Position numbers and translations under genes: made by a program. Below, one piece after another: positions 42,370 to 51,556 of a DNA stretch of 64,000 nucleotides. Source of the DNA: Sulfurimonas sp. (GTDB lineage: Bacteria; Campylobacterota; Campylobacteria; Campylobacterales; Sulfurimonadaceae); assembly GCF_028694605.1 (NCBI RefSeq), contig NZ_JAQVKP010000007.1:1-64000 (forward strand), read 5' to 3'. Positions within the stretch are counted from its first letter, which is position 1. Each line of letters starts with the position of its first letter. The notes under the pieces were generated by a model. That model was given only the letters and a program-made list of their open reading frames with translations, did not search any database and was not told the origin of the DNA.

Positions 42370-43264
42370 AGAGAAGGTTTTTTAAGCTTCGTTCTTCCTC
42401 TTGGCTTGCAAACTCTTGCACGTTTTCAAGCCGTTTTACAAAGGTAAACTCAGAAGCCAATTCGCCAAAGAGGCGGATAAGAAAGTTACTATCAAGTTCG
42501 GGCGCATTGAGGCATGCCAAAACCATAGAGCCTTCCATGCTCATCTCATGGAGCCGTTTGATGATTTTTTCATAATCTTTTGTTGCTTCAAAACTCCCTC
42601 TTTGCAGGGTCGGCGGGTCGATGATGATAAGGTCGTAAGGGGCGTCTTTTCTGATGCGTGAGAAAGATTTGAGGATATTATGGGGCAAAAAACTTACCCC
42701 TTTTGAATCGATAGCGTTTAAGTGGTGGTTTGCTTTGCCCACTGAGAGCGCACCTTTGCTCATATCGATATTGACGACGCTCTGCGCACCTCCCATTTTT
42801 GCTGCAACGCTAAAAGCGCATGTGTAGCTAAAGAGGTTTAGCACTCTTTTGTCCTTGGCATTTTCTCTCACAAACGCTCTGCCGTTTTTCATATCAGGAA
42901 AGTAGAGGCTGTTTTGATTGGAGAGGAGGTTGAGTTTAAACTTCATACCGTTTTCAAGCGCAAAAAGGTTTTTTGGTACTTCTCCCATCAAAACCTCGCT
43001 TGGTGCGCCTTTAAGGTAGCGTCTTTGTATCACGAGCGTTGTAAAACGGCTTGAGGCTACAAACTCCTTTAGCATTGCTAGAAGTTCTTCCTCTTTTTCG
43101 TCTTGCATAAAAAGAGCCACATTTAAGATGGTGTCTATCGAATCAATTGTGAGATGCTTCCACCCCTCAAAAAGTCCGCCTCGTCCATGAAAAATCCTTT
43201 TAAATTCTTCGCCTGCATCTTTTGTATTTTCTTCTAAAAGTTCTTTGAGTTGTTTAACCGTCAT
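42353..43264 (-). CDS. RlmI-like class I SAM-dependent rRNA methyltransferase
   Basis: A 303-residue Rossmann-fold methyltransferase. The N-terminal 120 residues are variable; the core has RVLNLFSYTCAFSVAAKMGG (SAM binding), NIDMSKGAL and the catalytic-type motif IIIDPPTLQRGSFEA. This matches the RlmI/RlmK-related Methyltrans_SAM family, usually acting on a cytosine or guanine of 23S rRNA. The exact target is unknown. It is divergent from the NDH-2-like gene. Confidence 0.85.
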   Translation of the reverse strand: MTVKQLKELLEENTKDAGEEFKRIFHGRGGLFEGWKHLTIDSIDTILNVALFMQDEKEEELLAMLKEFVASSRFTTLVIQRRYLKGAPSEVLMGEVPKNLFALENGMKFKLNLLSNQNSLYFPDMKNGRAFVRENAKDKRVLNLFSYTCAFSVAAKMGGAQSVVNIDMSKGALSVGKANHHLNAIDSKGVSFLPHNILKSFSRIRKDAPYDLIIIDPPTLQRGSFEATKDYEKIIKRLHEMSMEGSMVLACLNAPELDSNFLIRLFGELASEFTFVKRLENVQEFASQEEERSLKNLLFIRSR

Positions 43265-43323
43265 TCTTTGCCTAAGTAATTTTTTGTATAATTCTAACCA
43301 TTTTAGAGCGCAAAAGGCAAAAA

Positions 43324-44523
43324 GTGAAGAAAAAAGTAGTTGTTATCGGCGGAGGATACGGCGGGCTTCGTGCCGTTGAGCATTTGGCTTTGCAAGCGGA
43401 TATGGATGTAACACTCATCGATGCGCATCCTTACCACTATCTTCAAACAGAGGCGTATGGCTATATTGCGGGTCGATTTGATCTGCATGATGTTGTTATC
43501 GACTTGCAAGACTGGTGCGACGGTTTTAAGAAAAAAGTGACTTTTATTTACGACCATGCAACGGATATTGACTTTGTATCGCAAAAGGTCAAGCTTTGCA
43601 GCAGCGAGGTTGCTTATGACTATCTTATCATCGCAACGGGTGCAAAAACAAACTTCTTCTCTTTTATAGAGGGGCTTAGAGAGCATAGTTTTGGAGTAAA
43701 AAGCCTTTATAGAGCGCACAATTTCCGTGCTGAATTTGAAAAAATCATATACAAAAAGCTTCAAAATGAGGCTGATACACAAGAGATAAATCTGGCTATC
43801 GGAGGGGCGGGTCTTAGTGGCGTAGAGGTAGCGGCGGAGATGGCAAATGTGGTTTCGGTCTATAAAAAAACACTTGGCAACAGGGTGGCAAGCATCAGGA
43901 TTCATCTCATAGATGCAAGCAAAACGATTTTACCGGGGATGAGCGAATTTTTGGTGCAAAGTACGCATAAGCGGCTTGTATCGCTTGGTGTGCATATCTT
44001 GACGGATGCCTTTATCCAAAAAATGGATGACTCTTACATCTACTTCAAAAACGGCGATACGCTCGCATATCATTTTATGATTTTTACGGGCGGCATCAAA
44101 GCATCTGATTTGAACGAGAAGGTGGATGTGCAAAAAAATAGAATCTTACAGTTTTTGCCGGATGAACGACTAAATATTGGTGGCTATGAGAATGTTTTTG
44201 CGGTGGGCGACTGTGTCGAGATACGGGACGCAGCAGGGCGCATCTTGCCTCCGACTGCCCAAACTGCCGAAAGAAGTGCGGAGTATGCGGCAGCAGCCAT
44301 TCGTAAAAAGATAGACAAGCAAGAGATAAAACCTTTTGATGCCAAAGTTCTTGGTGTCTTTATCGCCCTTGGCGGACGGTATGCGAGCGGAGAGCTTTTT
44401 GGAGCTCTAAAAGTAACGGGCTACAGCGCCTATGTGCTAAAAAAAGCCATCACATACGCCTACTACTTAGGACTGAAACTTCGTCTCAACACGGGATATA
44501 AAAATAGAACCAAAACGCTCTAA
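43324..44523 (+). CDS. NDH-2-like FAD-dependent NADH/sulfide-quinone oxidoreductase family protein
   Basis: A 399-residue flavoprotein of the two-dinucleotide-binding-domain group. It has the FAD motif VVVIGGGYGGLRAVEHL, a second nucleotide motif IGGAGLSGVEVAAEMA, and VFAVGDCVEI for FAD contact. The layout fits type-II NADH dehydrogenase; it lacks an obvious redox cysteine pair. It would pass electrons from NADH to quinone. The start is GTG 43324 with AAAGG upstream. Its 3' end overlaps cysS by 4 nt (convergent). Confidence 0.85.
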   Translation: MKKKVVVIGGGYGGLRAVEHLALQADMDVTLIDAHPYHYLQTEAYGYIAGRFDLHDVVIDLQDWCDGFKKKVTFIYDHATDIDFVSQKVKLCSSEVAYDYLIIATGAKTNFFSFIEGLREHSFGVKSLYRAHNFRAEFEKIIYKKLQNEADTQEINLAIGGAGLSGVEVAAEMANVVSVYKKTLGNRVASIRIHLIDASKTILPGMSEFLVQSTHKRLVSLGVHILTDAFIQKMDDSYIYFKNGDTLAYHFMIFTGGIKASDLNEKVDVQKNRILQFLPDERLNIGGYENVFAVGDCVEIRDAAGRILPPTAQTAERSAEYAAAAIRKKIDKQEIKPFDAKVLGVFIALGGRYASGELFGALKVTGYSAYVLKKAITYAYYLGLKLRLNTGYKNRTKTL

Positions 44524-45920
44524 ATCTTCTCCCAAAAAGTACCCTGCGGCGTGTCCATGATGCTCACGCCGTAAGATAGAATCTCATCACGGATTTTGTC
44601 TGAGGTTGCAAAATCTTTTGCCCTCTTTGCTTCGTCTCTTTGCATGATAAGTGCGTTAATCTCCTCTTTTGTCGCCTCATCTACACCTAGTTGAAAATAC
44701 TCAAATGGATTTTTTGCTCCAAAACCCAAAACCTCCCCAATGTAGGCGATGTTTGAGAGTGTTTGGGCTTTAAACTCTTTGTGTTTTCCCGGCATATCAA
44801 GCGATTCGTTTGCTTTTGCAATCATGGCATCAACAAGTGCCAAAGAAGCCGAGATGTTTAAATCATCGCTAAGTGTTTCTAAAAGCTCTTCTTGAAAAGC
44901 AGTTTTAATAGGCTTGTAAGCTAAACCAAAAAGACGCTTTTTAACTCTGTAAATCTTGTCTAAACGCTTTTTTGAAGCCGCCAAATCTTCGGTGTTGAAG
45001 TTAAAATTGCTTCTATAATGCGTACTTAGGAGATAAAATCTTAAAACCTCGCCGTCATAAACTTTAAGTGCATCTTTGAGAAAAAAGCTGTTTCCAAGAC
45101 TTTTTGACATCTTTTCGCCGTCTATGTTGACAAAACCGTTGTGCATCCAGTAGTTTGCCAGTGTGTGGTTGGTTGCGCATCTGGTCTGTGCCGCCTCGTT
45201 TTCATGATGGGGAAAAAGCAAGTCCGCTCCGCCGCCATGAATGTCAACGGCAAACTTTGCGCCATCCTTAGCCAGATGCTTCTCTATCATGGCAGAACAC
45301 TCCACATGCCAACCGGGGCGACCGGCTCCAAATGGAGAATTGAAAGTTACGGTGTCGTCTTTTACACTTTTCCACAGAGCAAAGTCCGCAGTGTTTTTTT
45401 TCTCCGATGAGTTCTCAACCCTGTTTTGTTTTTCGCTCTCCTCTTGAACTCTATGTGAAAGGCTTAAGTAGTCGTTGTCGCTTGCAGTATCAAAGTAAAC
45501 ATCTCCATCTACGGTTACGTAAGCGTGTTTTGAGTCTATGAGTTTTTGTATAAGCGCAAACATCGCCTCAAGAGATTCTGTGGCTTTTGGCTCAATATCA
45601 GGACGTGAAATACCCAACTGCGCCATCTCTTTGTGATAAGCATTCGTATAAAAATCTGTAATCTCTTTTATTTCTCTCTTCTGTTCAATAGCTTTTTTGA
45701 TGATTTTGTCATCTATGTCGGTAATATTTCTGGCATAAGTCACATCGTAACCGTTTGCCTTTAAAACGCGTGTGAGAAGGTCAAAAACCAAAGCACTCTT
45801 TGCATGCCCCAAGTGAGCATCATCATAAACCGTCGGACCGCAAACATAGAGTGAAACCCTGTTGCCGTCTTGAGGGATAAACTCCCGTTTTGTTTTTTGT
45901 ACTGAATCGTAAATTGTCAT
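44520..45920 (-). CDS. cysS: Cysteinyl-tRNA synthetase
   Basis: Charges tRNA-Cys. The 466-residue class I synthetase has the zinc cysteine in YVCGPTVYD (C27), the HLGH nucleotide motif (36-39), the second zinc residues in WHVECSAM and HHENEAAQ, and the KMSKS motif. Upstream lies the ccdAB pair (1 nt from ccdB) and then murJ. In C. jejuni murJ and cysS are recalled as adjacent neighbours, so the toxin-antitoxin pair looks inserted. Confidence 0.97.
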   Translation of the reverse strand: MTIYDSVQKTKREFIPQDGNRVSLYVCGPTVYDDAHLGHAKSALVFDLLTRVLKANGYDVTYARNITDIDDKIIKKAIEQKREIKEITDFYTNAYHKEMAQLGISRPDIEPKATESLEAMFALIQKLIDSKHAYVTVDGDVYFDTASDNDYLSLSHRVQEESEKQNRVENSSEKKNTADFALWKSVKDDTVTFNSPFGAGRPGWHVECSAMIEKHLAKDGAKFAVDIHGGGADLLFPHHENEAAQTRCATNHTLANYWMHNGFVNIDGEKMSKSLGNSFFLKDALKVYDGEVLRFYLLSTHYRSNFNFNTEDLAASKKRLDKIYRVKKRLFGLAYKPIKTAFQEELLETLSDDLNISASLALVDAMIAKANESLDMPGKHKEFKAQTLSNIAYIGEVLGFGAKNPFEYFQLGVDEATKEEINALIMQRDEAKRAKDFATSDKIRDEILSYGVSIMDTPQGTFWEKI

Positions 45921-45921
45921 T

Positions 45922-46227
45922 TTAAAAACCTGTTATCATAAAATCAACCGCTGCAATAATTTCATCTCTTTTGTCTTGAAGCGAACAGATAGGTACTCCT
46001 AAATGTTGTATGGATATACCCGCCAACTCAGCCGTTGACATTGTAACCTCCAAACCTTCAATTTTAAAAACCGGATGCAATATCTTTGCAGGTTTCATAT
46101 CTAGTACCAAAGGCACAACTACTCTTGTGGTAAGGGATTTAAGAATATCGTTTTGTATATCTAGCAAAAAAGGTATCTCTTTGCTTGTCTTTGGATTTTT
46201 GTTTTTATAAACATCAAATTGAGCCAT
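45922..46227 (-). CDS. ccdB: CcdB-type toxin
   Basis: A 101-residue protein with the CcdB pattern: N-terminal AQFDVYKNKN, a central LDIQNDILKSLTTRVVVPL and a C-terminal SLQDKRDEIIAAVDFMITGF. CcdB toxins poison DNA gyrase by contacting GyrA through the C-terminal residues (canonical ending WGI; here ITGF, so the exact contacts may differ). It shares one nucleotide with the ccdA stop and ends immediately before cysS. Confidence 0.88.
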   Translation of the reverse strand: MAQFDVYKNKNPKTSKEIPFLLDIQNDILKSLTTRVVVPLVLDMKPAKILHPVFKIEGLEVTMSTAELAGISIQHLGVPICSLQDKRDEIIAAVDFMITGF

Positions 46228-46469
46228 TAAAAACTTCTTATTTCATCGCTAAAGAGACCATCTTTTGCGACTCTTTCGTTATAGCTGTTGATAGCATTTT
46301 TGTTTTGTGCCTCCCATTTTTTCATCTCTTGCTCTTTAATAAGTTCAATAAGTGTTTTTTCTAATGAATTTGAGATGTTAATATGAAGTTCTTTTGCCTT
46401 TTGAAGCAGGTCGGAATTGATGCTTAAATTGGTCGCTTTTTTCTTTGCGTATGGATTATAAAGTGCTGT
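46227..46469 (-). CDS. ccdA: CcdA-type antitoxin
   Basis: An 80-residue protein from ATG 46469 (AGGA seven nt upstream; a longer in-frame start at 46490 lacks one). It has a ribbon-helix-helix-like N terminus (KKATNLSINSDLLQKAKEL) for operator binding and a C-terminal tail ending NERVAKDGLFSDEIRSF, the CcdB-binding segment of CcdA, where GLFSDE(IR) is typical. It precedes ccdB, the usual order. Confidence 0.88.
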   Translation of the reverse strand, partial: TALYNPYAKKKATNLSINSDLLQKAKELHINISNSLEKTLIELIKEQEMKKWEAQNKNAINSYNERVAKDGLFSDEIRSF

Positions 46470-46528
46470 CATGTTTATTCCTGTATGCATAAAGTATGTG
46501 TATGATTGTAACGTATTTGAAAAAAATT

Positions 46529-47935
46529 TCAGATGATTGTTGCTATAAAATCCTTAAAAAGAAGAAGTAAAACCGTTAAAACGACTAAGCCGCCCAGAAG
46601 ATAGAGTGCTTTTTTGGATGCAACTATAGCGTAAAAGTTTTTTACGCCAAAGGCTTTGACAGTCATGCCAAAACCTGCAAAGCCGCTGATGGTTCCTGCA
46701 AGTGCTAAACCGCTTGCTCCCATCGGGGTGATGAGTGCGAGAGCGCTAAAAGTGTAAAAGAGAAGCGAGTATGTCGCTATCTTTGCGGCACTGAGCTGTT
46801 GCTCATTTGCATAGAGCCAGAGCAAAAATAGTTTTTGAAGACCCAAAGGAAGCAGTCCTATCATATACATTTGAAGCACGGATGCGGTTACAAGTGTGTC
46901 GTTTGCACCAAATGAGCCTCTCTCAAAAAGCAGCCATATTATTTCATATGAGAGAATATATCCGCCGATAGTACTGGCACTGAGCAGATATGCCAAAAAC
47001 CAAAAAGCACGCTGCATATAAGCTCTTGCTTTTTGCTCGTCGTTATTCTTTATGTAGCGTGCGATGCTTGGAAAGAGCGCGATGGAAGTAGCTATGGCAA
47101 AAATGGCAAGAGGAAGCTGAAAAATGCGGTTGCCGTAGTAGAGGTAGCTGATAGAGCCTGAAGCCAAAAAAGAGGCTAAAAAAGTGTCCAAAAAAGCACT
47201 GACCTGAGGTGTAGAGTTTCCCCACATGGCCGGGAAAAACTGTTTTTTAAACTTTTGTGTCTCATTTTTGATATACACTGCTTTGCCTCTTAGATACTTC
47301 AATCCCCCGACCAAAGGTTTGAAAAGTCCTAAATGATGGAGTGCCGCAAGGTGGGCGACAAGCTGTAAAATCCCGCCTATGACCACCCCAAAACTAAGAT
47401 AATAGACGATTTCGCTCTGGCTCTTATCTTGTGAAAGGTAGAGTGCTGCGATGAGTGAGATGTTAAGAAGTGCGGTTGAAAAAGCCGTAGTGGCAAAATG
47501 GCGTTTGTACTGCAACATGGCACTTAGAAATGTCACCGCAAAGATAAGCGGGAGATACCAAAAGTTGATGGCAACATAGGGAGCGGCGAGTTCTATGGCG
47601 GCAGCGTCAAAACCGACCGCTATGACTTCCGTCGCCAGAGAGGGCAGTATGTTGACAAGGAGTGTGAGCGTAAGGATGATGGACAAAAAGAGCAAAAAGA
47701 TATTTGCGCCAAAAACACCTTTGTGTTTTGAGTGGGCATAGGCAGGGATAAAAACCTGCGTAAAAGCCCCCTCTGCAAAGATACGTCGAAAGAGATTTGG
47801 AAGTTTAAAAGCGACAAAAAAAATGTCACTGTAGATATTTGCTCCGAGTGCAGAGGCGGTGAGCATATCTCTTAAAAATCCTAAAACTCTTGAAAATAAA
47901 ATACCAAAACTGTTGGTAAAAATGGCTTTAAACAT
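46529..47935 (-). CDS. murJ: Lipid II flippase MurJ
   Basis: Flips lipid II across the inner membrane for peptidoglycan synthesis. About 14 hydrophobic segments are visible; the N terminus (NSFGILFSRVLGFLRDMLTA) and FFVAFKLPNLFRRIFAEGAFTQ, here cited as FKLPNLFRRIFAEGAF, are signatures of the MviN/MurJ family. The start ATG 47935 (GAAG upstream) gives 468 residues; an in-frame ATG 45 nt further up adds a charged, unlikely extension. It is divergent from the DUF342 gene. Confidence 0.95.
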   Translation of the reverse strand: MFKAIFTNSFGILFSRVLGFLRDMLTASALGANIYSDIFFVAFKLPNLFRRIFAEGAFTQVFIPAYAHSKHKGVFGANIFLLFLSIILTLTLLVNILPSLATEVIAVGFDAAAIELAAPYVAINFWYLPLIFAVTFLSAMLQYKRHFATTAFSTALLNISLIAALYLSQDKSQSEIVYYLSFGVVIGGILQLVAHLAALHHLGLFKPLVGGLKYLRGKAVYIKNETQKFKKQFFPAMWGNSTPQVSAFLDTFLASFLASGSISYLYYGNRIFQLPLAIFAIATSIALFPSIARYIKNNDEQKARAYMQRAFWFLAYLLSASTIGGYILSYEIIWLLFERGSFGANDTLVTASVLQMYMIGLLPLGLQKLFLLWLYANEQQLSAAKIATYSLLFYTFSALALITPMGASGLALAGTISGFAGFGMTVKAFGVKNFYAIVASKKALYLLGGLVVLTVLLLLFKDFIATII

Positions 47936-48027
47936 GGGCTTCTTTTGGAGAAAAATAATATTTTTACGAAATTTTAACAAATCTTTGATTAAAATGTAGA
48001 GTTTAAAAATTAAGCTCAGGCAAAAAA

Positions 48028-49935
48028 ATGGGATTATTTAGTTCAAGTGCCACTACAGAACAAGCAACAAAGAAGATTCGCCCGACAGTGGTGAAAACTC
48101 AAAACGTTGCAAAAGAGTTGATGGAGATAGCCAAAAAAAATGAGGTAAATCCCAACTCGTTAGATTTTGATATCTTGGAAGTTAAAACATATACGAGAGT
48201 AAACAAAGAGAAAATGGAATCTGACTGGGAAGAGATAGGTGCCGGCGAGCTGCATGAGCTTGATGATGCTACTGCTATTTTAAATAAAAATTTTCAAATC
48301 AAACAAGCTTACGAAATAGAAGTTTATACTAAAAATGAGAATGATATTTTTAAAAATTTCCACGCAGCCGTAGGTGCAAATGCTACAAAATGCAAAATCT
48401 ATCTCAGTATAAAAGAAGGCTCCGAAATTGCGACTGTTCCTAAGTTTGAGGACGAGTTTTTAAGATATATCAACAAAAGCAAAATCCGTGCCGGGATTTT
48501 TGTCGGGATGTTTGACGAAATGGTCTTTGACGTGGTTTCAAGGGCTTCGGCAATGGCAAAAGTGGATGGTATCATTAAATATGACAAAAATCAAACTATT
48601 CTTATCGCCGAAGCGTACGAACCGACACCTACTATCAATGATGCATTAATCAAACATTATGAGAAAGGGAATGCTCCTGTCCAAGAGCATGAAAAAGTGG
48701 ACTACTCTAAACGCGGATTTATTCACAGTGTGCTAGAGGGAGAAACTCTCTTGGAGTATATCAAACCACGCAAGGGCAAGGCAGGGAGAAATTGTCGTGG
48801 TGAGTTTATGGAACCGACAGAGCCTCTTGTGAAGTATGCACCGGACTTTAGCGTTGATGAGACTATAGAAATAGTGGATAACAAAGAAAATATTATCTAC
48901 CGTGCCAAAAGAAGCGGATACATCAGTTTTGAAGCGGGAAAATATCAGATAAAGTCAGATATGGATGTCGGTGAAATCTCTTTTAAGACAACAGGCTCCG
49001 TGCTGACGGGTTTAGGTTCTGATGTATCACTCAGCGTCAAAGAGAATGACTACCAAAAAGATGCCATCGGTGCAGGCATGGAAGTACAAGTTAGCGAGAT
49101 AGACATTAAAGGAAACATTGGTCCAAACTCAAAAGTCTATGCCAACAGAGCTACCGTAGAAGGGCAAACTCACAAAACATCTTATATTGCAGCCAATGAT
49201 CTGACCATTAACATCCATAAAGGGTTTGCAACGGGGGATAGTATAAAAATCAACAGACTGGAACACGGTGTGGCTGAGGGAAAAAAAGTTGAAGTTTCAC
49301 AGGCTATGGGCGGGACTATCAGAGCAAAAGATATTGAGATAGAACATTGCACCTCTTATGTCAAAGCAACAGCCTCAAGACTTATAGAGATTAAAAAACT
49401 TCAGGGGAGCGAAAATATTTTTACTATTGACCCTCTTTTGCAAAAAGAGAAAAACGAAGATTTTGATGAGAAAAAACATGAGATTCATCAGTTGGAAAAA
49501 AGTATAGATGAGATAAAAAAAGAGATAGACAGGTACAAAAAAATGATTAAAGACAATAGTAACTCTTTTAATGAAATCAAAAAAAGATTAATCTATTTTA
49601 AACAAAATAACATAAAAATGCCTGCCTCTTTTGTGGATAAATATAAACAGCACATCAAGGCACAGGAACACTTGGATGGAATTACTAAAGAGTATCAAAC
49701 TAAAAGTGACAAGCTTACTCTTTTAAATGCAAAAGCCACCTCTTTGCAAGATAATATTTTTGACGCAAGAATCATAAACAGAGATAGATGGGTGGGACAC
49801 AACGAGCTTATCTTCAAACTAATAGAGCCGCCTATAGAGGTGAGCTACAAACCTTATGAGGGTTCTGTGGATAAAATATTTGCTATCGTCAAAATGGATG
49901 ACGGTATGTTTGAGATAAGGGCGGTGAAAGAGTGA
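48028..49935 (+). CDS. FapA-like DUF342 protein
   Basis: A 635-residue cytosolic protein of the DUF342 (FapA) family: an N-terminal ~200 residue region, a central beta-helix-like FapA domain (about 235-450; FIHSVLEGETLLEYIKP, KSGYISFEAGKYQI-type strands) and a long coiled coil at about 480-560 (QLEKSIDEIKKEIDRYKKMI). In Vibrio FapA is linked to polar flagellar assembly; in others DUF342 relates to cell-shape or polarity. It precedes ruvA with a 4-nt overlap, a position also recalled in C. jejuni (Cj0800c). Confidence 0.85.
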   Translation: MGLFSSSATTEQATKKIRPTVVKTQNVAKELMEIAKKNEVNPNSLDFDILEVKTYTRVNKEKMESDWEEIGAGELHELDDATAILNKNFQIKQAYEIEVYTKNENDIFKNFHAAVGANATKCKIYLSIKEGSEIATVPKFEDEFLRYINKSKIRAGIFVGMFDEMVFDVVSRASAMAKVDGIIKYDKNQTILIAEAYEPTPTINDALIKHYEKGNAPVQEHEKVDYSKRGFIHSVLEGETLLEYIKPRKGKAGRNCRGEFMEPTEPLVKYAPDFSVDETIEIVDNKENIIYRAKRSGYISFEAGKYQIKSDMDVGEISFKTTGSVLTGLGSDVSLSVKENDYQKDAIGAGMEVQVSEIDIKGNIGPNSKVYANRATVEGQTHKTSYIAANDLTINIHKGFATGDSIKINRLEHGVAEGKKVEVSQAMGGTIRAKDIEIEHCTSYVKATASRLIEIKKLQGSENIFTIDPLLQKEKNEDFDEKKHEIHQLEKSIDEIKKEIDRYKKMIKDNSNSFNEIKKRLIYFKQNNIKMPASFVDKYKQHIKAQEHLDGITKEYQTKSDKLTLLNAKATSLQDNIFDARIINRDRWVGHNELIFKLIEPPIEVSYKPYEGSVDKIFAIVKMDDGMFEIRAVKE

Positions 49936-50501
49936 TAGCAGGTTTAAATGGTAGGGTAGTTTACAAAGAGCCGTCGTTTGTGCATGTGGATGTAAGCGGT
50001 GTGATTTATGAGGTCTTTATATCACTGCAGAGTTTTTCGGCTCTTGGCAGCGATGAGGTAAAACTTTTTACATCTCATATCATTCGTGAGGATGCGCAAC
50101 TTCTTTACGGTTTTTTGGAGATGGGCGAGAAGAGGCTTTTTGAGAGGCTTATAAAGATAAACGGGGTTGGTCCTAAAGTTGCTATGGCGATTTGTTCTAC
50201 TTTTACGCCAGCCCAGTTTGCGATGGTTATCAACAGCAAAGACATAAGCGGAGTGCAAAGAGTCCCCGGAATCGGACCAAAGAGTGCAGGGCGGATTTTG
50301 GTGGAACTTAGCGGTTTTGATGCTGAACTGATGGCAGCTCCGAGTGCAGAGCCAAAAAGTTTGGCAGCAGCGCAGGCATGTGAAGCTTTGGAATCTTTAG
50401 GTTTTAAAAAAGAGAAGATTCTCAAAGCTCTCAGTTCGTGCAATGGCAGCGACACTGCTTCGCTTGTAAAAGAAGCACTCAAATTTTTACAAACAATTTA
50501 A
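49932..50501 (+). CDS. ruvA: Holliday junction DNA helicase subunit RuvA
   Basis: Binds Holliday junctions and recruits RuvB for branch migration. The 189-residue protein has an N-terminal OB-fold (MIAGLNGRVVYKEPSFVHVD), two helix-hairpin-helix motifs (LIKINGVGPKVAMAI and VQRVPGIGPKSAGRIL) and a C-terminal RuvB-binding domain. The start is GTG 49932 overlapping the DUF342 stop (GTGA). Confidence 0.95.
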   Translation: MIAGLNGRVVYKEPSFVHVDVSGVIYEVFISLQSFSALGSDEVKLFTSHIIREDAQLLYGFLEMGEKRLFERLIKINGVGPKVAMAICSTFTPAQFAMVINSKDISGVQRVPGIGPKSAGRILVELSGFDAELMAAPSAEPKSLAAAQACEALESLGFKKEKILKALSSCNGSDTASLVKEALKFLQTI

Positions 50502-50518
50502 AAAAACAAGGATTTATA

Positions 50519-51556
50519 TTGAAATTAACTATTTTATTTGGCGGTGCCAGTTTTGAGCATGAGATTAGTATAGTAAGCGCAATAACGCTCAAACAAAAAA
50601 TTACAAAATTTGAGCTAAGTTTTGTTTTTTGCGATCAAGACCACAGTTTTTATCTTATACCATCAGAAAAGATGAAAGCCGTCACGTTCTCAAAGGGCGA
50701 GTACAAAAAGATGCCAAAACTCTCACTCTCTCATGGCGCGTTTGTGCAAAAAGGACTTTTTGGCTCCACAGAGGTAAGCGGGACAGTTTTAAACCTTATC
50801 CACGGTGCAGATGGTGAAGATGGAAGTATCGCAGCGCTTCTTGACTTTTTTGCTATCAAATATATCGGTCCGCGTATGGATGCAAGTGTCTTTTCTTATG
50901 ACAAAAGATATACAAAATGGCTCTGCAATGCACGCGACATAAAAGCAGTAGAGTCTCAAGAACTAAGCAAAAGCGAACATAGCAATCTTAAAATCGCCTA
51001 TCCGCTAATCGTCAAGCCTTCACGTCTGGGCAGCTCTATCGGGGTTAGCATTGTAAGGGAAGAGAGCGAGCTTGACTATGCGCTTGACACTGCTTTTGAG
51101 TATGATGACTCTGTAATAGTAGAACCTTTTTTAGAAGGTGTTAAAGAGTACAATCTCGCAGGTTTTAGAGCGAATGGGAAGTTCTACTTTTCTATCGTTG
51201 AAGAGCCTCAAAAAGAGGAATTTTTGGATTTTGAGAAGAAGTACATGGACTTTTCACGCAGCGGAGATGTCGCAAGTGCGGAGATTTCAAAAGAGCTTGA
51301 AATGAAACTTAGAGCAAATTTTGAAAAGGTGTATGAAAATCTTTTTGAAGGCGCACTCATCAGATGTGATTTTTTTGTAGTGGGCGGCGAAGTCTATCTT
51401 AACGAGATCAACCCTATCCCCGGCTCTATGGCAAACTACCTTTTTGAGGATTTTAACGCCTCTTTGGAGATGCTAATCAACTCTCTTTCTCATGCCAAAA
51501 GAGCAAAAGTTGGGTATGAGTATATCCACTCCATCTCTAAAGCAAAAGGGAAGTAA
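50519..51556 (+). CDS. ddl: D-alanine--D-alanine ligase
   Basis: ATP-grasp ligase forming the D-Ala-D-Ala dipeptide of peptidoglycan. From TTG 50519, preceded by AAGGA, the protein is 345 residues and starts with KLTILFGGASFEHEIS, the usual N-terminal glycine-rich loop. The ATP-grasp region has PLIVKPSRLGSSIGVS and the C-terminal metal site CDFFVVGGEVYLNEINPIPG. Longer in-frame starts run into ruvA and add no homology. It feeds the product to murF two genes downstream. Confidence 0.94.
   Translation: MKLTILFGGASFEHEISIVSAITLKQKITKFELSFVFCDQDHSFYLIPSEKMKAVTFSKGEYKKMPKLSLSHGAFVQKGLFGSTEVSGTVLNLIHGADGEDGSIAALLDFFAIKYIGPRMDASVFSYDKRYTKWLCNARDIKAVESQELSKSEHSNLKIAYPLIVKPSRLGSSIGVSIVREESELDYALDTAFEYDDSVIVEPFLEGVKEYNLAGFRANGKFYFSIVEEPQKEEFLDFEKKYMDFSRSGDVASAEISKELEMKLRANFEKVYENLFEGALIRCDFFVVGGEVYLNEINPIPGSMANYLFEDFNASLEMLINSLSHAKRAKVGYEYIHSISKAKGK

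Noticed and set aside
50438-50518. Longer start for Ddl
   Set aside because: It lies inside ruvA; the TTG at 50519 with AAGGA upstream gives the usual Ddl N terminus.
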